Assembly: GCA_965221145.1 (NCBI GenBank)
Contig: OZ244877.1
Location: 248,001-312,000 of the forward strand
Reading direction: 5' to 3'
Source: Bin5 sp965221145
Lineage (GTDB): Bacteria > Chloroflexota > Anaerolineae > Caldilineales > Caldilineaceae
DNA: 64,000 bases
Positions 1 through 9,357 of the stretch are shown here, piece by piece. Under the pieces are notes generated by a model, which saw nothing but the letters and a program-made list of their open reading frames with translations, ran no database searches and had not been told where the DNA came from. Every line of letters begins with the position of its first letter. The stretch's first letter is position 1. The position numbers and the translations under genes were made by a program.

Positions 1-2270
1 GCGTGACCCTTCAGGTCATGGTGGACGCCGGATACCTCACCCAGGCCGAGGCGGACGCGGCCTTCGCCCAGGAACTGGATCTGCGGGATTCGGTCGCGGA
101 GCGGTTTGACATTGTGACAGCCCCCCACTTCGCCCTGTATGCCCTGGAGCGGATCAAAGAGGAGTTCAACACGGTTGACGATCCCTATCGCATCTGGAAA
201 GAGGGTCTCACCGTCTACACAACGCTGGACGTGGAGTTGCAACGGTACGCTGAACAGGTGGCGCGTGCCCATATTGTCCGCCTGAACGAACAGGGCCGCA
301 ACGTCAACAATGCCTCGGTCGTCGTGTTGAAACCGGATACCGGTGAGATTCTGGCGATGGTCGGTTCGCTGGATTACAACAACGAAGAGATCGACGGGCA
401 GGTGAATGTCGCCATTTCGGAGCGGCAGCCCGGTTCCAGTTTCAAGCCGTATGTCTATCTCACCGGCCTCCTGCAGGGGATGACCCCCGCGTCGTTGATT
501 CTGGACGTGCGCACCACATTTACCCAGAACGACGGCCCCGTATACGTGCCGGAAAACTATGACCGGCTCTACCATGGGCCGGTCGCGCTGCGCGACGCCC
601 TGTCCCAATCGTTGAACATCCCGGCTATTCGCGTTATGGACAAGGTGGGCGTCGCCAGCGCGCTGCGCACGGCCCATCGCATGGGCATCAACGGCCTGGA
701 CCGGGGTCTGAATTATTACGGCCTGAATCTGGTGCTTGGGGGCGGGGAGGTCACGCTGTTGGACCATACCTACGCCTACAGTGTGATGGCAAACGGCGGT
801 GTAATGGCAGGTAAGCCCGTCCCGCCAGAGTCCCGCCGCAGCGGTTTTCGCAGTCTGGACCCGGTCGCCGTCTTGCAGGTGCGCAACACGGCGGGGGAGA
901 CGATGAAAAAGTACGAAAGGCCGGAGGTGGAGCGCATCATCAGCGCCGATGCCCAGTACATACTCGCCGACATTTTGAGCGACAATGTGGCCCGCTCACC
1001 GATGTTCGGAATCAACAACAATCTGGTTCTGCCCGATCGGAGAGTGAGCGCCAAGACAGGAACTACAAACGGGTGGAAAGATGCCTGGACGGTCGGTTTT
1101 ACGCCCCAGCTGACCGTTGGCGTGTGGATCGGCAATACTGACAACGAGTCGATGAATAACGTTACCGGCGCGTCCGGCGCTGCGCCCATCTGGAAGAGTG
1201 TGATGGAGCGTTACCATGCAGGGCTGCCCGCCCGTTGGTATGAGCGCCCGCCCAATGTCGTCTCCGAAACGATCTGCCAGCCCAGTGGGCTGCTGCCTTC
1301 GCCTGACTGCCAGCGGCAGCGGCAGGAACTGTTCATTGCTGGCACGGAGCCAAAAGTCGTCGACAATCTGTGGCAACCTTTTGAAATCGACAAGCGGAAT
1401 GAGTTGCTGGCAAGGGCGACTACGCCCGAAGAGGAGCGGGAGACAAGGGTCTATCTGATTCTGCCGCCGGAAGCCGACGACTGGTTGAAGAGCAGCGGCA
1501 TCGAGCAGCCGCCCCAGGGAGAAAGCCCGGAAGACTTTCTCGACTTCGACCCGGAGGTCGCTATCACCTTTCCCCCGCCCGGCGGCCATATCGGCGGGCA
1601 AGTCGAGATTCTGGGCAATGCGCGCGGTGGCAACTTTGCCAACTATCGCCTGGAATATGGAAGCGGGCCGACCCCGATCCAGTGGACGCAGATCGGCCCG
1701 GAGCACGGCGCACAGCATGAAAACGGCCTGCTGGAGGTGTTCAACACGGAGGGACTGGAGGAGGGGCAATATACGCTGCGGCTGACTGTTCGCGATCATG
1801 ACGGCAATCAACGTTTCTGGGATGCGCCGGTTACGATTGACAATACGCCGCCGACCTTGGAGGTCACGGAACCGAAATCGGACAGTCTGTATGTGATGGA
1901 CGACGATGAGCAGATCAATATCAACGCGCTTGTCAACGACGAATGGGCGATGGACCGGGTGGAGTTTGCTATTGACGGCACCTATTTCATTACCAGCACG
2001 GTTGCGCCGTACAACGAGCGCTGGCCCATCGAGTTGAGGTATGAGGAAGTTGAAGTGGCGGGTGAAACTAAGAACTGGCCCGCCTTTCAATCAGATGATG
2101 AGGATATTCGCCCCGGCCGTATGCGCGAATTTGAGGATGGATTCGTGGCGATCTTTGCTGGAAGTGGCGTCTACCTGGAAGGTCATCTCATCAAAGTGCG
2201 GGCCTTCGATCGGGCGGGCAATGAGACCGAAAGCTACGAAATACGGGTCTATGTCCGTCAGCCCCGCTGA
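1..2270 (+). CDS. Class A penicillin-binding protein, C-terminal part (truncated by window start)
   Basis: Peptidoglycan transpeptidase acting outside the cytoplasmic membrane. The three catalytic motifs of the penicillin-binding fold are visible in order: SSFK (codons at 435-446), SLN (about 609-617) and KTGTT (from 1053). Only the part from just before the transpeptidase domain is present. The GT51 glycosyltransferase domain expected upstream lies outside the window, so the apparent GTG at position 3 is internal. After the transpeptidase domain the protein continues for about 250 residues with a beta-rich, Ig-like region (roughly nt 1540-2260), similar in placement to the C-terminal extension of PbpC-type proteins. 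Family assignment is firm. The exact subclass (PBP1A or PBP1C) is not settled without the N-terminus. Confidence 0.93.
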   Translation, partial: VTLQVMVDAGYLTQAEADAAFAQELDLRDSVAERFDIVTAPHFALYALERIKEEFNTVDDPYRIWKEGLTVYTTLDVELQRYAEQVARAHIVRLNEQGRNVNNASVVVLKPDTGEILAMVGSLDYNNEEIDGQVNVAISERQPGSSFKPYVYLTGLLQGMTPASLILDVRTTFTQNDGPVYVPENYDRLYHGPVALRDALSQSLNIPAIRVMDKVGVASALRTAHRMGINGLDRGLNYYGLNLVLGGGEVTLLDHTYAYSVMANGGVMAGKPVPPESRRSGFRSLDPVAVLQVRNTAGETMKKYERPEVERIISADAQYILADILSDNVARSPMFGINNNLVLPDRRVSAKTGTTNGWKDAWTVGFTPQLTVGVWIGNTDNESMNNVTGASGAAPIWKSVMERYHAGLPARWYERPPNVVSETICQPSGLLPSPDCQRQRQELFIAGTEPKVVDNLWQPFEIDKRNELLARATTPEEERETRVYLILPPEADDWLKSSGIEQPPQGESPEDFLDFDPEVAITFPPPGGHIGGQVEILGNARGGNFANYRLEYGSGPTPIQWTQIGPEHGAQHENGLLEVFNTEGLEEGQYTLRLTVRDHDGNQRFWDAPVTIDNTPPTLEVTEPKSDSLYVMDDDEQININALVNDEWAMDRVEFAIDGTYFITSTVAPYNERWPIELRYEEVEVAGETKNWPAFQSDDEDIRPGRMREFEDGFVAIFAGSGVYLEGHLIKVRAFDRAGNETESYEIRVYVRQPR

Positions 2271-2332
2271 CCTTTCCCTTGCCCAGGACGATTGTAGATG
2301 CTGGCCGGGGGCCCTAGCGGTGAAACTGAACT

Positions 2333-3118
2333 ATGCCGAGCATTCTTGTTACAAATGACGATGGCGTCCATGCTGACAGCATTCGCGTGCTGGCGGCTGC
2401 GCTGGATGAATTGGGCGACGTTACGGTCGTCGCGCCGGAGCGAAACTGGAGCGCTGCCGGACATCCCAAAACGCTGCACAAACCTTTGCGTTTGGCGTCG
2501 ATCGACTGGCCTGACGGCCGGCGGGTCTATGCCTGTAGCGGCGCGCCCTCCGACTGCGTGGCCCTGGCGATCCTGGGCGCGCTGGGAGGCACGTTTGACC
2601 TGGTGATCAGCGGCGTCAACGACACGTTCAATCTCGGTTGTGACGTTCTCTACAGCGGGACGGTTGCCGCGGCGATGGAGTCCCTGGTGATGGATGTGCC
2701 CTCCATGGCGCTAAGCACCGGCGCTGTCGTGGGCTATGAGATCACGGATGCGGACGCATGGCAGAACGCGGCCGGATACGCTCGCAATCTCGCCGCGGAA
2801 TTGCTGGAACGACCGCTGCCGCCGCAGACGATGTTCAATGTCAATGTGCCGCGGCGGCCGGCCGCACAGATCCGCGGCCTGCGCTTCACCTATCTGGGGC
2901 GGCGCATCTATGGGGATGTGCTTGTAACCCGCGATGATCCGTGGGGGAAGCCGTACTACTGGATCGGGGGGGAAGTCCCAACCGGTATAGCCGAAGAGGG
3001 CAGCGACTTTGGCGCGATCGAAGGCGGGTATGTCAGCATTTCGCCCCTGGGCATCGATCTGACCCGTCATGAACTGCTGGCCGATCTGGCGGAGCGCGGT
3101 TGGCCGCTGCCCGGCTGA
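2333..3118 (+). CDS. surE: 5'/3'-nucleotidase SurE
   Basis: Metal-dependent nucleoside monophosphate phosphatase of the survival protein E family, 261 residues, the usual size. The N-terminus ILVTNDDGVHADS carries the Asp pair that binds the divalent metal. GAPSDCVALAIL, ISGVNDTFNLG and YSGTVAAAMES match the other conserved blocks, including the Asn of the active site and the Ser/Thr phosphate contacts. It starts 62 nt after the penicillin-binding protein on the same strand. The Shine-Dalgarno is weak, but the start is fixed by homology because the metal motif begins at residue 8. Confidence 0.95.
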   Translation: MPSILVTNDDGVHADSIRVLAAALDELGDVTVVAPERNWSAAGHPKTLHKPLRLASIDWPDGRRVYACSGAPSDCVALAILGALGGTFDLVISGVNDTFNLGCDVLYSGTVAAAMESLVMDVPSMALSTGAVVGYEITDADAWQNAAGYARNLAAELLERPLPPQTMFNVNVPRRPAAQIRGLRFTYLGRRIYGDVLVTRDDPWGKPYYWIGGEVPTGIAEEGSDFGAIEGGYVSISPLGIDLTRHELLADLAERGWPLPG

Positions 3119-3198
3119 GAGCGATATGGACGCGACTGAACAGATTCGCTTTGCGCGTCGCGCTTGGGCGCAAGGCAGGGGTTGTTGATTTGTCACGA

Positions 3199-3990
3199 AT
3201 GGTTTACGCACCGCCGTCAGATAGGACCCGGTGGCAGGGGTTGGCAGCGCTCAGTTGGCTCCTCCTGATGGACGCTATTCTGCTGCTGTGGCTGATGCTC
3301 AAGCCGATCGCCTGGAGCAGTTTCTTGCTGCTTCTGGCCTTTCTCATCACCCTGCCAATCCTCATCCATCTGACGATGAGGACATGGGGCGCGTTCAACT
3401 TGGAATACTGGCTCGACCGCAATGCCCTGCGCGTGCGTTGGGCCGGAAGCTGCCAGATTATCCCGCTTCACAGCATTCAGCGCATCATTGAGGGCGTTGA
3501 CGAGATTTCCTTGCGGCCCTCTCTGCTGGCGTGGCCGGCCCCGTTCGTCCGCATCATGGAAGGGGGGCAAGGTCGAAGGCTGGTGCGCATGGCCAGCGTC
3601 CCGCTTGACCAGTGCCTTCTTATCGAGACGGACGGCGGAATCTTTGCCATCTCTCCAGCCGATCCGGTCGGCTTTCTGCAGGAGCTACAGGCTCTCAATC
3701 GTTTGGGCCTGTCGCGCAGGTTGCCGCTTCAGCGGGAGCAGCCGACAAACTACTATGCGCTGGCGACCGAATCACTGGTCGGCCGCTGGCTGTTGCTTGC
3801 CGGGCTGATCGGCTGTCTTGCTCTCTTGGGCTATCTCATGATCCGCTTCCCGCAGTTGCCGGATACGCTGGTGTTTCATTACAATCGACAGGGTGTGCCG
3901 GACAGCATCCGCCCCAAAAGCGCCCTTTTCCTGCTGCCCGTCGTCGGCCTGCTGACCTATCTGACGAACACAGTGCCGGCCTGTGGATGA
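3199..3990 (+). CDS. PH-like / DUF1648 membrane protein, frame broken near its 3' end
   Basis: Membrane protein with two N-terminal hydrophobic segments (about residues 16-60 counted from the ATG at 3199), a bacterial PH-like beta region after them (ending near nt 3690), and a C-terminal DUF1648-type segment in which a hydrophobic helix leads into PDTLVFHYNRQGVPDSI. The reading frame ends with an abrupt TNTVPACG-stop at 3990. The expected remaining transmembrane helix, RGQPTGAFLFW and onward, is encoded in another frame to 4097. This looks like a one-base frameshift between about 3970 and 3985, either a mutation or a sequencing/assembly error. TTG codons upstream (3100, 3190) are alternative starts. 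Function unknown. Confidence 0.6.
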   Translation: MVYAPPSDRTRWQGLAALSWLLLMDAILLLWLMLKPIAWSSFLLLLAFLITLPILIHLTMRTWGAFNLEYWLDRNALRVRWAGSCQIIPLHSIQRIIEGVDEISLRPSLLAWPAPFVRIMEGGQGRRLVRMASVPLDQCLLIETDGGIFAISPADPVGFLQELQALNRLGLSRRLPLQREQPTNYYALATESLVGRWLLLAGLIGCLALLGYLMIRFPQLPDTLVFHYNRQGVPDSIRPKSALFLLPVVGLLTYLTNTVPACG

Positions 3991-4097
3991 GGCTGCGGGG
4001 CCAACCAACGGGCGCTTTCTTGTTCTGGACCGGATCGCTGCTCGTGCAGGCGCTCTCCTCTATGGCCCTGTTCAGCCTGACGAATATGAGTGGATAG
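3975..4097 (+). pseudogene. Frameshifted C-terminal tail of the preceding DUF1648 protein
   Basis: In the frame that ends at 4097 the translation reads AGLWMRLRGQPTGAFLFW followed by a hydrophobic helix and SLTNMSG. This is the typical ending of DUF1648 proteins and is missing from the frame used upstream. It has no start codon with a ribosome binding site of its own, so it is best read as the detached tail of the gene at 3199. Confidence 0.55.
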
Positions 4098-4158
4098 CGG
4101 TCATGCGCCGATTGCCCGCAGAAAAGCCGTTCACCAGTCGCTGGCCGAGGAGTTATTC

Positions 4159-4899
4159 GTGTCGCGCCCCTATCTGACAATAATCATTCCCGCATATAAC
4201 GAAGCGCAACGCATTCCCCATTCTCTGACAAAAATTGCAACGTTTCTGCGTGCCCAGTCCTATTCCACCGAGATTCTGGTTGTAGAAAACCGCTCGACCG
4301 ACGACACCAGCGCAGTCGTGCGCGCGTTCGCCCAAACCGTCTCGACCACCGATCCTTTTACACTGGAACTGCTCCATAGCGCCCCAGGCAAGGGGGCGGC
4401 AGTGAAGACGGGGATGCTGGCAGGCAAAGGCGATTATCTCTTTATTTGCGACGCCGATCTGTCGATGCCAATTGAGGAGATTGCCAAGTTTCTCCCTCCT
4501 GAGCAAGAGCCGGGCGGGTATGACGTCGCCATCGCCAGCCGCGAGATTGCGGGCGCTGTGCGTTACAAAGAGCCGTTCTACCGTCATCTGATGGGACGGG
4601 TCTTCAACTATGTGGTGCGAAAACTGATCATTCCGGGGATTGAAGATACGCAATGCGGCTTCAAGATGTTTACCCGGGAGGCGGCGGCGCAGGTCTTTCC
4701 CCATCAGACGATCCATGGCTGGGGGTTCGACCCGGAGGTCTTATACATCAGCCACATCCGCGGTCTGCATCTGATCGAAGTGCCGATCAATTGGTATTAC
4801 ATGGCCGAGAGCAGGATCAATCCCCTGGTGGATACGATCAAGATGGTGCGGGAAGTCCTGCGAATCCGGCGCAACGGCCAGCGGGGTATCTATCTGTAA
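4159..4899 (+). CDS. Family 2 glycosyltransferase, dolichyl-phosphate-sugar synthase type
   Basis: GT-A fold glycosyltransferase expected to move a sugar from a nucleotide sugar to a polyprenyl phosphate at the cytoplasmic face. Visible motifs are LTIIIPAYNEAQRIP at the N-terminus, VVENRSTDDT, the CDADLSMP metal-binding DxD region and the DTQCGFKMF block typical of dolichyl-phosphate beta-glucosyltransferase-like enzymes, followed by WGFDPEVLYI. The GTG at 4159 is chosen because GAGGAG lies 7 nt upstream (4146-4151) and homology begins there. An ATG at 4090 would add 23 unconserved residues. No C-terminal membrane helices are seen. The product could feed the lipid-linked sugar glycosyltransferases at 16465 and 37250 (inference). 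Confidence 0.88.
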   Translation: MSRPYLTIIIPAYNEAQRIPHSLTKIATFLRAQSYSTEILVVENRSTDDTSAVVRAFAQTVSTTDPFTLELLHSAPGKGAAVKTGMLAGKGDYLFICDADLSMPIEEIAKFLPPEQEPGGYDVAIASREIAGAVRYKEPFYRHLMGRVFNYVVRKLIIPGIEDTQCGFKMFTREAAAQVFPHQTIHGWGFDPEVLYISHIRGLHLIEVPINWYYMAESRINPLVDTIKMVREVLRIRRNGQRGIYL

Positions 4900-4947
4900 A
4901 CGTCCCGGTCCCCGGCGTAAGTTGGCATTGCCTAATATTGTAGCCTG

Positions 4948-5637
4948 TCAATTCGGTGGAGCCTGGGAGAGTTCCTTACTTGCCAACCATATTTGCACGC
5001 CATTGGTGACGAAATGGGCGACAAGCGGCGTGAGCAGGCTTTGCTGCCACACGAATAGCAGGCCAAATAGGGCGCCGGCTGCCCCCGCCCCGACGATTCC
5101 CCAGACCCCCTGTGGGCTGTGCAGCAGGCCGAAGATGAGGCTGAAGCCGAAAATCAGCCAGGCAGTTGGCAACAGGGGGGAGAGTCCGCCGATAAGCAGG
5201 CTGCGGAACAGCACCTCCTCGAACAGAACGCTCAACATGAGAGCGAAAGGCAGAAGCCGAGCTTCCTTCAGGTTGCGGGGGATCACCAGCGCCAGAATTG
5301 GGCGGTAGAACCCGGTATGGGCGTAGCGGGTTACAAGGCGGCCCATGCCGAAGAAGAGGGCAGCCAATCCAAGACCGGTTAGAGCGCCCGTCAGCAGTTG
5401 CGAACCAGGATTAGGAAACTGCCAGCCCAACGTTTCCGGCGGCAGACCGCTGCCCCGGCCCAACAGAAGGCAGATGACCAGAAGTGCGGCGCGCAGAGCA
5501 TTTTCGGCGGGGAGAAGCAGCAAGTTTTCCTGCGGCTGCCAGTGCCGCAGCAGGCGCGCAGTCGTGTAAGCGCCGTATCCGACTACCGTCGTGATCAGCA
5601 GCGTCAGAGCGAGAAACACCAAGTATCGCCACGTCAT
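4948..5637 (-). CDS. CPBP family intramembrane metalloprotease (CAAX protease-like)
   Basis: Polytopic membrane protein of the CPBP/Abi family. The hallmark EEVLFRSLLIGG (EExxxR) and the later FGLLHSPQG (His of motif 2) are both present within hydrophobic segments. These Glu and His residues form the metal site in characterised Rce1-like proteases. The longest frame begins at 5775, but its first 46 residues are not membrane-like. The ATG at 5637 opens directly onto a hydrophobic helix (MTWRYLVFLALTLL), so it is preferred. It is oriented against its neighbours. Substrate unknown. Confidence 0.85.
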   Translation of the reverse strand: MTWRYLVFLALTLLITTVVGYGAYTTARLLRHWQPQENLLLLPAENALRAALLVICLLLGRGSGLPPETLGWQFPNPGSQLLTGALTGLGLAALFFGMGRLVTRYAHTGFYRPILALVIPRNLKEARLLPFALMLSVLFEEVLFRSLLIGGLSPLLPTAWLIFGFSLIFGLLHSPQGVWGIVGAGAAGALFGLLFVWQQSLLTPLVAHFVTNGVQIWLASKELSQAPPN

Positions 5638-5855
5638 GCCCGTAGTGTAGGCGACAAGGGGCGCTGCCTTCAAATGCGGGCACGAACTGTGTCGCCGGTG
5701 GGCGTGTCGTTGCAACAGGCTGGCCACAACTTGCCGATGCGCAACCGGCAGAGGCGGGAGGCCAGACAGAAGCATAGTTTCCCGATTCCAAACAAGACTC
5801 CGGCCGCGTATTCTTCAGTTGCACTACGTCAGGCTTTTCGAAGTAAGTCGCTGCC

Positions 5856-6800
5856 ATGAGCGTTCAACATCCAGAGATGGAGCGCGCCGATTCCCGCAAA
5901 AGGGCTTGTGTGGTCGTGCTTGTCGTGGTGGTCCTGGCAATCGTAGCCTCCTTTGCGTGCCTCCGAATCCTGTTCTGTATGATAAGTGACTGTGACGGTC
6001 CACCTCGCATACCCATGCCGGCTCTTGCAACAGAGCTGACAGCGCTCCCTATTCAGGCACATACGGAGTGTTCTCTCAATGCTTATCGGAATCTAGGCGA
6101 AATATATGTCTGGGAGTTTCCCAGCATCTACCCTAGCGGCAGTCGTGACAACAGTGCTTATGGGGGCGTCCGAGGGGAATCTCTGGGCGTAGTTCATCAT
6201 TGTGCCGAGATTCAGGTAACGGACTACGCTTGGTCAGAAGTAGATGGTGAGTTTTGGGTTCTGATTGAATCTGAGCAAGCGGCAGGATGGATTCCTTTCG
6301 AATATGTTACCTTTGATATTTCAAGAAGTATGAATGAATTCGAGTTGGTAGACGTTGATACCATCTCCAGAATCATGGAGGAAGTCGACGATCCCGCAGT
6401 TCGTTCCCTCCTTGACGCGAATTTCGCCAGCCCCGCGATGCGCGCTCTCTTTGACGTATACATCCACGAAGATCGGCTGGTCTATGTAAAAAGCCCTTGC
6501 AGCAAAGGTGATCTTTCTCATCGTTTCTTTTTGCACATCTCCCCGGTAGACTTGATGGACCTTGCCGAAGAGCATGTGAAACACGGATTTGGCGTCTATG
6601 ACTTTTATTCCAGTGACGAGAACGTAACCGCCGCAATGAATGAGAACGGGTGCATCGTGGCGCTAACGCTTCCAGAGTATGATATTCAGCTTATTCATAC
6701 CGGCCAGGTCATACGCGAGGAGAGCGCCACCGGCGAAGTCTCCTGGAAAGGCCCCATCTGGGACGGGGCGGCAATTGTAGCCCGAGAACGGAGTAAGTAA
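5856..6800 (+). CDS. Membrane-anchored SH3-like protein with domain X
   Basis: A 314-residue protein. It has an N-terminal membrane anchor (about residues 18-42), an SH3b-like segment (about 75-150, ending GWIPFEYVTF) and then about 135 residues of a domain (nt about 6365-6775) that recurs in the locus at 40-47 kb. Shared blocks are VKSPCS, DLSHRFFLHI, the GCIV core, IHTGQVIRE and VSWKGPIW. Two Cys in this domain are conserved among copies. Unlike the copies at 40-47 kb, there is no sugar dehydrogenase or cytochrome c part here. The start ATG has only a weak ribosome binding site. Probably exported and membrane-tethered; function unknown. Confidence 0.7.
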   Translation: MSVQHPEMERADSRKRACVVVLVVVVLAIVASFACLRILFCMISDCDGPPRIPMPALATELTALPIQAHTECSLNAYRNLGEIYVWEFPSIYPSGSRDNSAYGGVRGESLGVVHHCAEIQVTDYAWSEVDGEFWVLIESEQAAGWIPFEYVTFDISRSMNEFELVDVDTISRIMEEVDDPAVRSLLDANFASPAMRALFDVYIHEDRLVYVKSPCSKGDLSHRFFLHISPVDLMDLAEEHVKHGFGVYDFYSSDENVTAAMNENGCIVALTLPEYDIQLIHTGQVIREESATGEVSWKGPIWDGAAIVARERSK

Positions 6801-6974
6801 CCGTCTGCTCTTAGCTTTGGGGATTCCTCCGATAATCCGGTCCAGGCCTGTTGGAAGTCGCCGCGTTATTTGCGGACAGTTACGCTGCGGCAACCTGGCA
6901 ACTTGGCAATGGGCAAACTTTTAGCGAATCCAACCAATCCAAATGTGAGACACACCAGCGCACATCTGGTTTTT

Positions 6975-7004
6975 TTTGAATAGTTCCCGACCGTTTGCTA
7001 TACT
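6975..7004 (+). promoter_or_regulatory. Possible sigma70 promoter upstream of the acyl-CoA dehydrogenase
   Basis: TTTGAA (6975-6980), an 18-nt spacer and TATACT (6999-7004). The -10 is good and the -35 is poor. It would start a leader of about 170 nt before the gene at 7180. Confidence 0.35.
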
Positions 7005-7050
7005 GAACCGGTAAATACTGTCAGATTGGCGCGCCGCTGTTGGGCGTGTC

Positions 7051-7102
7051 GAAGAGGGGTTCACCTCTTCTTCGGCGGAGACAAAGGCGTCTCCGCCTTT
7101 TT
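7051..7102 (+). terminator. Hairpin followed by an intrinsic terminator in the leader of the acyl-CoA dehydrogenase
   Basis: A 7-bp hairpin, GAAGAGG/CCTCTTC (7051-7057 with 7064-7070), is followed at once by a perfect 9-bp GC-rich stem, GGCGGAGAC/GTCTCCGCC (7074-7082 with 7089-7097), and TTTTT. It lies 78 nt before the ATG at 7180 and after the possible promoter, so it either ends a short RNA of about 90 nt or attenuates the operon. The rest of the 6801-7179 gap holds nothing else I recognise. Confidence 0.7.
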
Positions 7103-7179
7103 CTTCGGCTCGTCATCTTTGGCTGTCCCCGGCTCCAGGTAGTTGGGCGCTTGGCGACAATCAAAAAAGGATTGGATCA

Positions 7180-8391
7180 ATGGCTTCTTCGCAGGAGTTG
7201 CTTTACACGGAAGAACATGAACTGGTTCGAAAAATGGCCTATGCCTTTACCCGCAATGAGGTCATGCCCATTATTGCCGAGCACGACCGTAAGCACACGT
7301 TTCCTTACGAGCTGTTGCCTAAGATGGCGCAACTGGGCTTTCTGGGCATCTGCCTGCCGGCGCGCTACGGTGGCGCCGGAATGGACTTTCTCTCGTTGGG
7401 CATCGTTTCCGAAGCGCTGGAGTACGGCGATTCGTCCGTGCGGGAGACGATTGCGGTGCATCTGGCGCTGCACGCTCTGCCGATCTTTCAGTGGGGGACG
7501 GAGGAGCAGAAACAGGCGTTTCTGCCCGGCCTGGCCTGCGGTGAGCATATCGCCTGCTTCAGCCTGACGGAGCCGGGCGCCGGTTCGGACGTGGCCGCGC
7601 TCCAGACCCGCGCCCGCCGTGATGGAGACAGTTACCTCCTCAGCGGAGAGAAGATGTGGATCACCCTGGCCGATGTGGCCGACCGCTTTCTCGTCTTCGC
7701 CAAGACGCAACCGGATCAAGGCGCGCGCGGCATTTCCGCCTTCATCCTGGAGCGCGGCTGGGACGGGCTTACGACAGGCACGCTCGAAGGCAAAATGGGT
7801 GTCCGGGCCAGCAATACCGGCTGGATCAATATGCAGGACGTGCGCGTGCCGGCCTCTCACCGCTTAGGGGAAGAGGGCGAGGGCTTCAAAATCGCCATGA
7901 GTTGTCTGGACAACGCTCGCTTCGGTGTCGCCGCCGGGTCCGTAGGCATCATTCGCGCCTGCATCGACGAATCGGTCAACTATGCTCTGCAGCGTAAAAC
8001 GTTTGGCAAGCCGATCGCCGAGCACCAGCTCATCCAGCAGATGATCGCCCAGATGCAGCAGGATCTGGACATCGGTGAGCTGCTGGTGTGGAAAGCAGGT
8101 ACGCTCAAGAATCGCGGCGTGCGCAACACACGCGAAACCAGCATGGCCAAATGGTTCTGCACCGAGGCCGCCCGCCGCGCCGCCGACAACGCGGTCCAGA
8201 TTCACGGGGCCTATGGATATTCCGACGAGTACAACGTGGAGCGCCACCTGCGCAATACAAAGAGCGCGGTGATTTACGAGGGCACGACCCAGATTCATAC
8301 GCTCATGCAGGCCGCTTACACGTTGGGCAAGCGCCAAGACCGGCCCCTGCGCTGCCCAATGCCGGCCTATGATGCGGATGCCTGGCAATAG
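7180..8391 (+). CDS. Acyl-CoA dehydrogenase
   Basis: FAD-dependent flavoenzyme that oxidises an acyl-CoA at the alpha-beta position and passes electrons to electron-transfer flavoprotein. It is 403 residues long with the usual three domains: an N-terminal helical domain, a beta domain starting ACFSLTEPGAGSDVA and containing the SGEKMWIT block, and a C-terminal helical domain with FGKPIAEHQLIQ, QIHGAYGYSDEYNVER and VIYEGTTQIH. The Glu in IYEGT is the position of the catalytic base in many members. AAAAAGG about 10 nt upstream supports the ATG at 7180. etfB and etfA follow on the same strand, which fits electron transfer. Chain-length or substrate preference cannot be read from the sequence. 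Confidence 0.95.
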   Translation: MASSQELLYTEEHELVRKMAYAFTRNEVMPIIAEHDRKHTFPYELLPKMAQLGFLGICLPARYGGAGMDFLSLGIVSEALEYGDSSVRETIAVHLALHALPIFQWGTEEQKQAFLPGLACGEHIACFSLTEPGAGSDVAALQTRARRDGDSYLLSGEKMWITLADVADRFLVFAKTQPDQGARGISAFILERGWDGLTTGTLEGKMGVRASNTGWINMQDVRVPASHRLGEEGEGFKIAMSCLDNARFGVAAGSVGIIRACIDESVNYALQRKTFGKPIAEHQLIQQMIAQMQQDLDIGELLVWKAGTLKNRGVRNTRETSMAKWFCTEAARRAADNAVQIHGAYGYSDEYNVERHLRNTKSAVIYEGTTQIHTLMQAAYTLGKRQDRPLRCPMPAYDADAWQ

Positions 8392-8514
8392 GGTAGAGAA
8401 CAGCGAGGAGAGAGGAGCGCGCTCTGGCATCCTTTCGCCTTTCGCAGTTTCTCACTTCTCTCTACTCACTCCTGGGTGTTGGTGGCGCATGATCTTGTAT
8501 GAAAGGAGCGCTGT

Positions 8515-9300
<786 letters not shown>

Positions 9301-9357
9301 ATTGCGCGGTGCGAGAGTGGCGCCCTTTTCTCCACTCTCTGCGCCGAAAAAGGGGCA

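Noticed and set aside
996..2090. Long antisense frame (364 codons) opposite the penicillin-binding protein
   Set aside because: It lies fully inside a well-supported gene, has no family likeness and reflects third-position GC bias. The same holds for antisense frames at 8530-9795, 10437-11774, 37622-39163 and 28620-29702.
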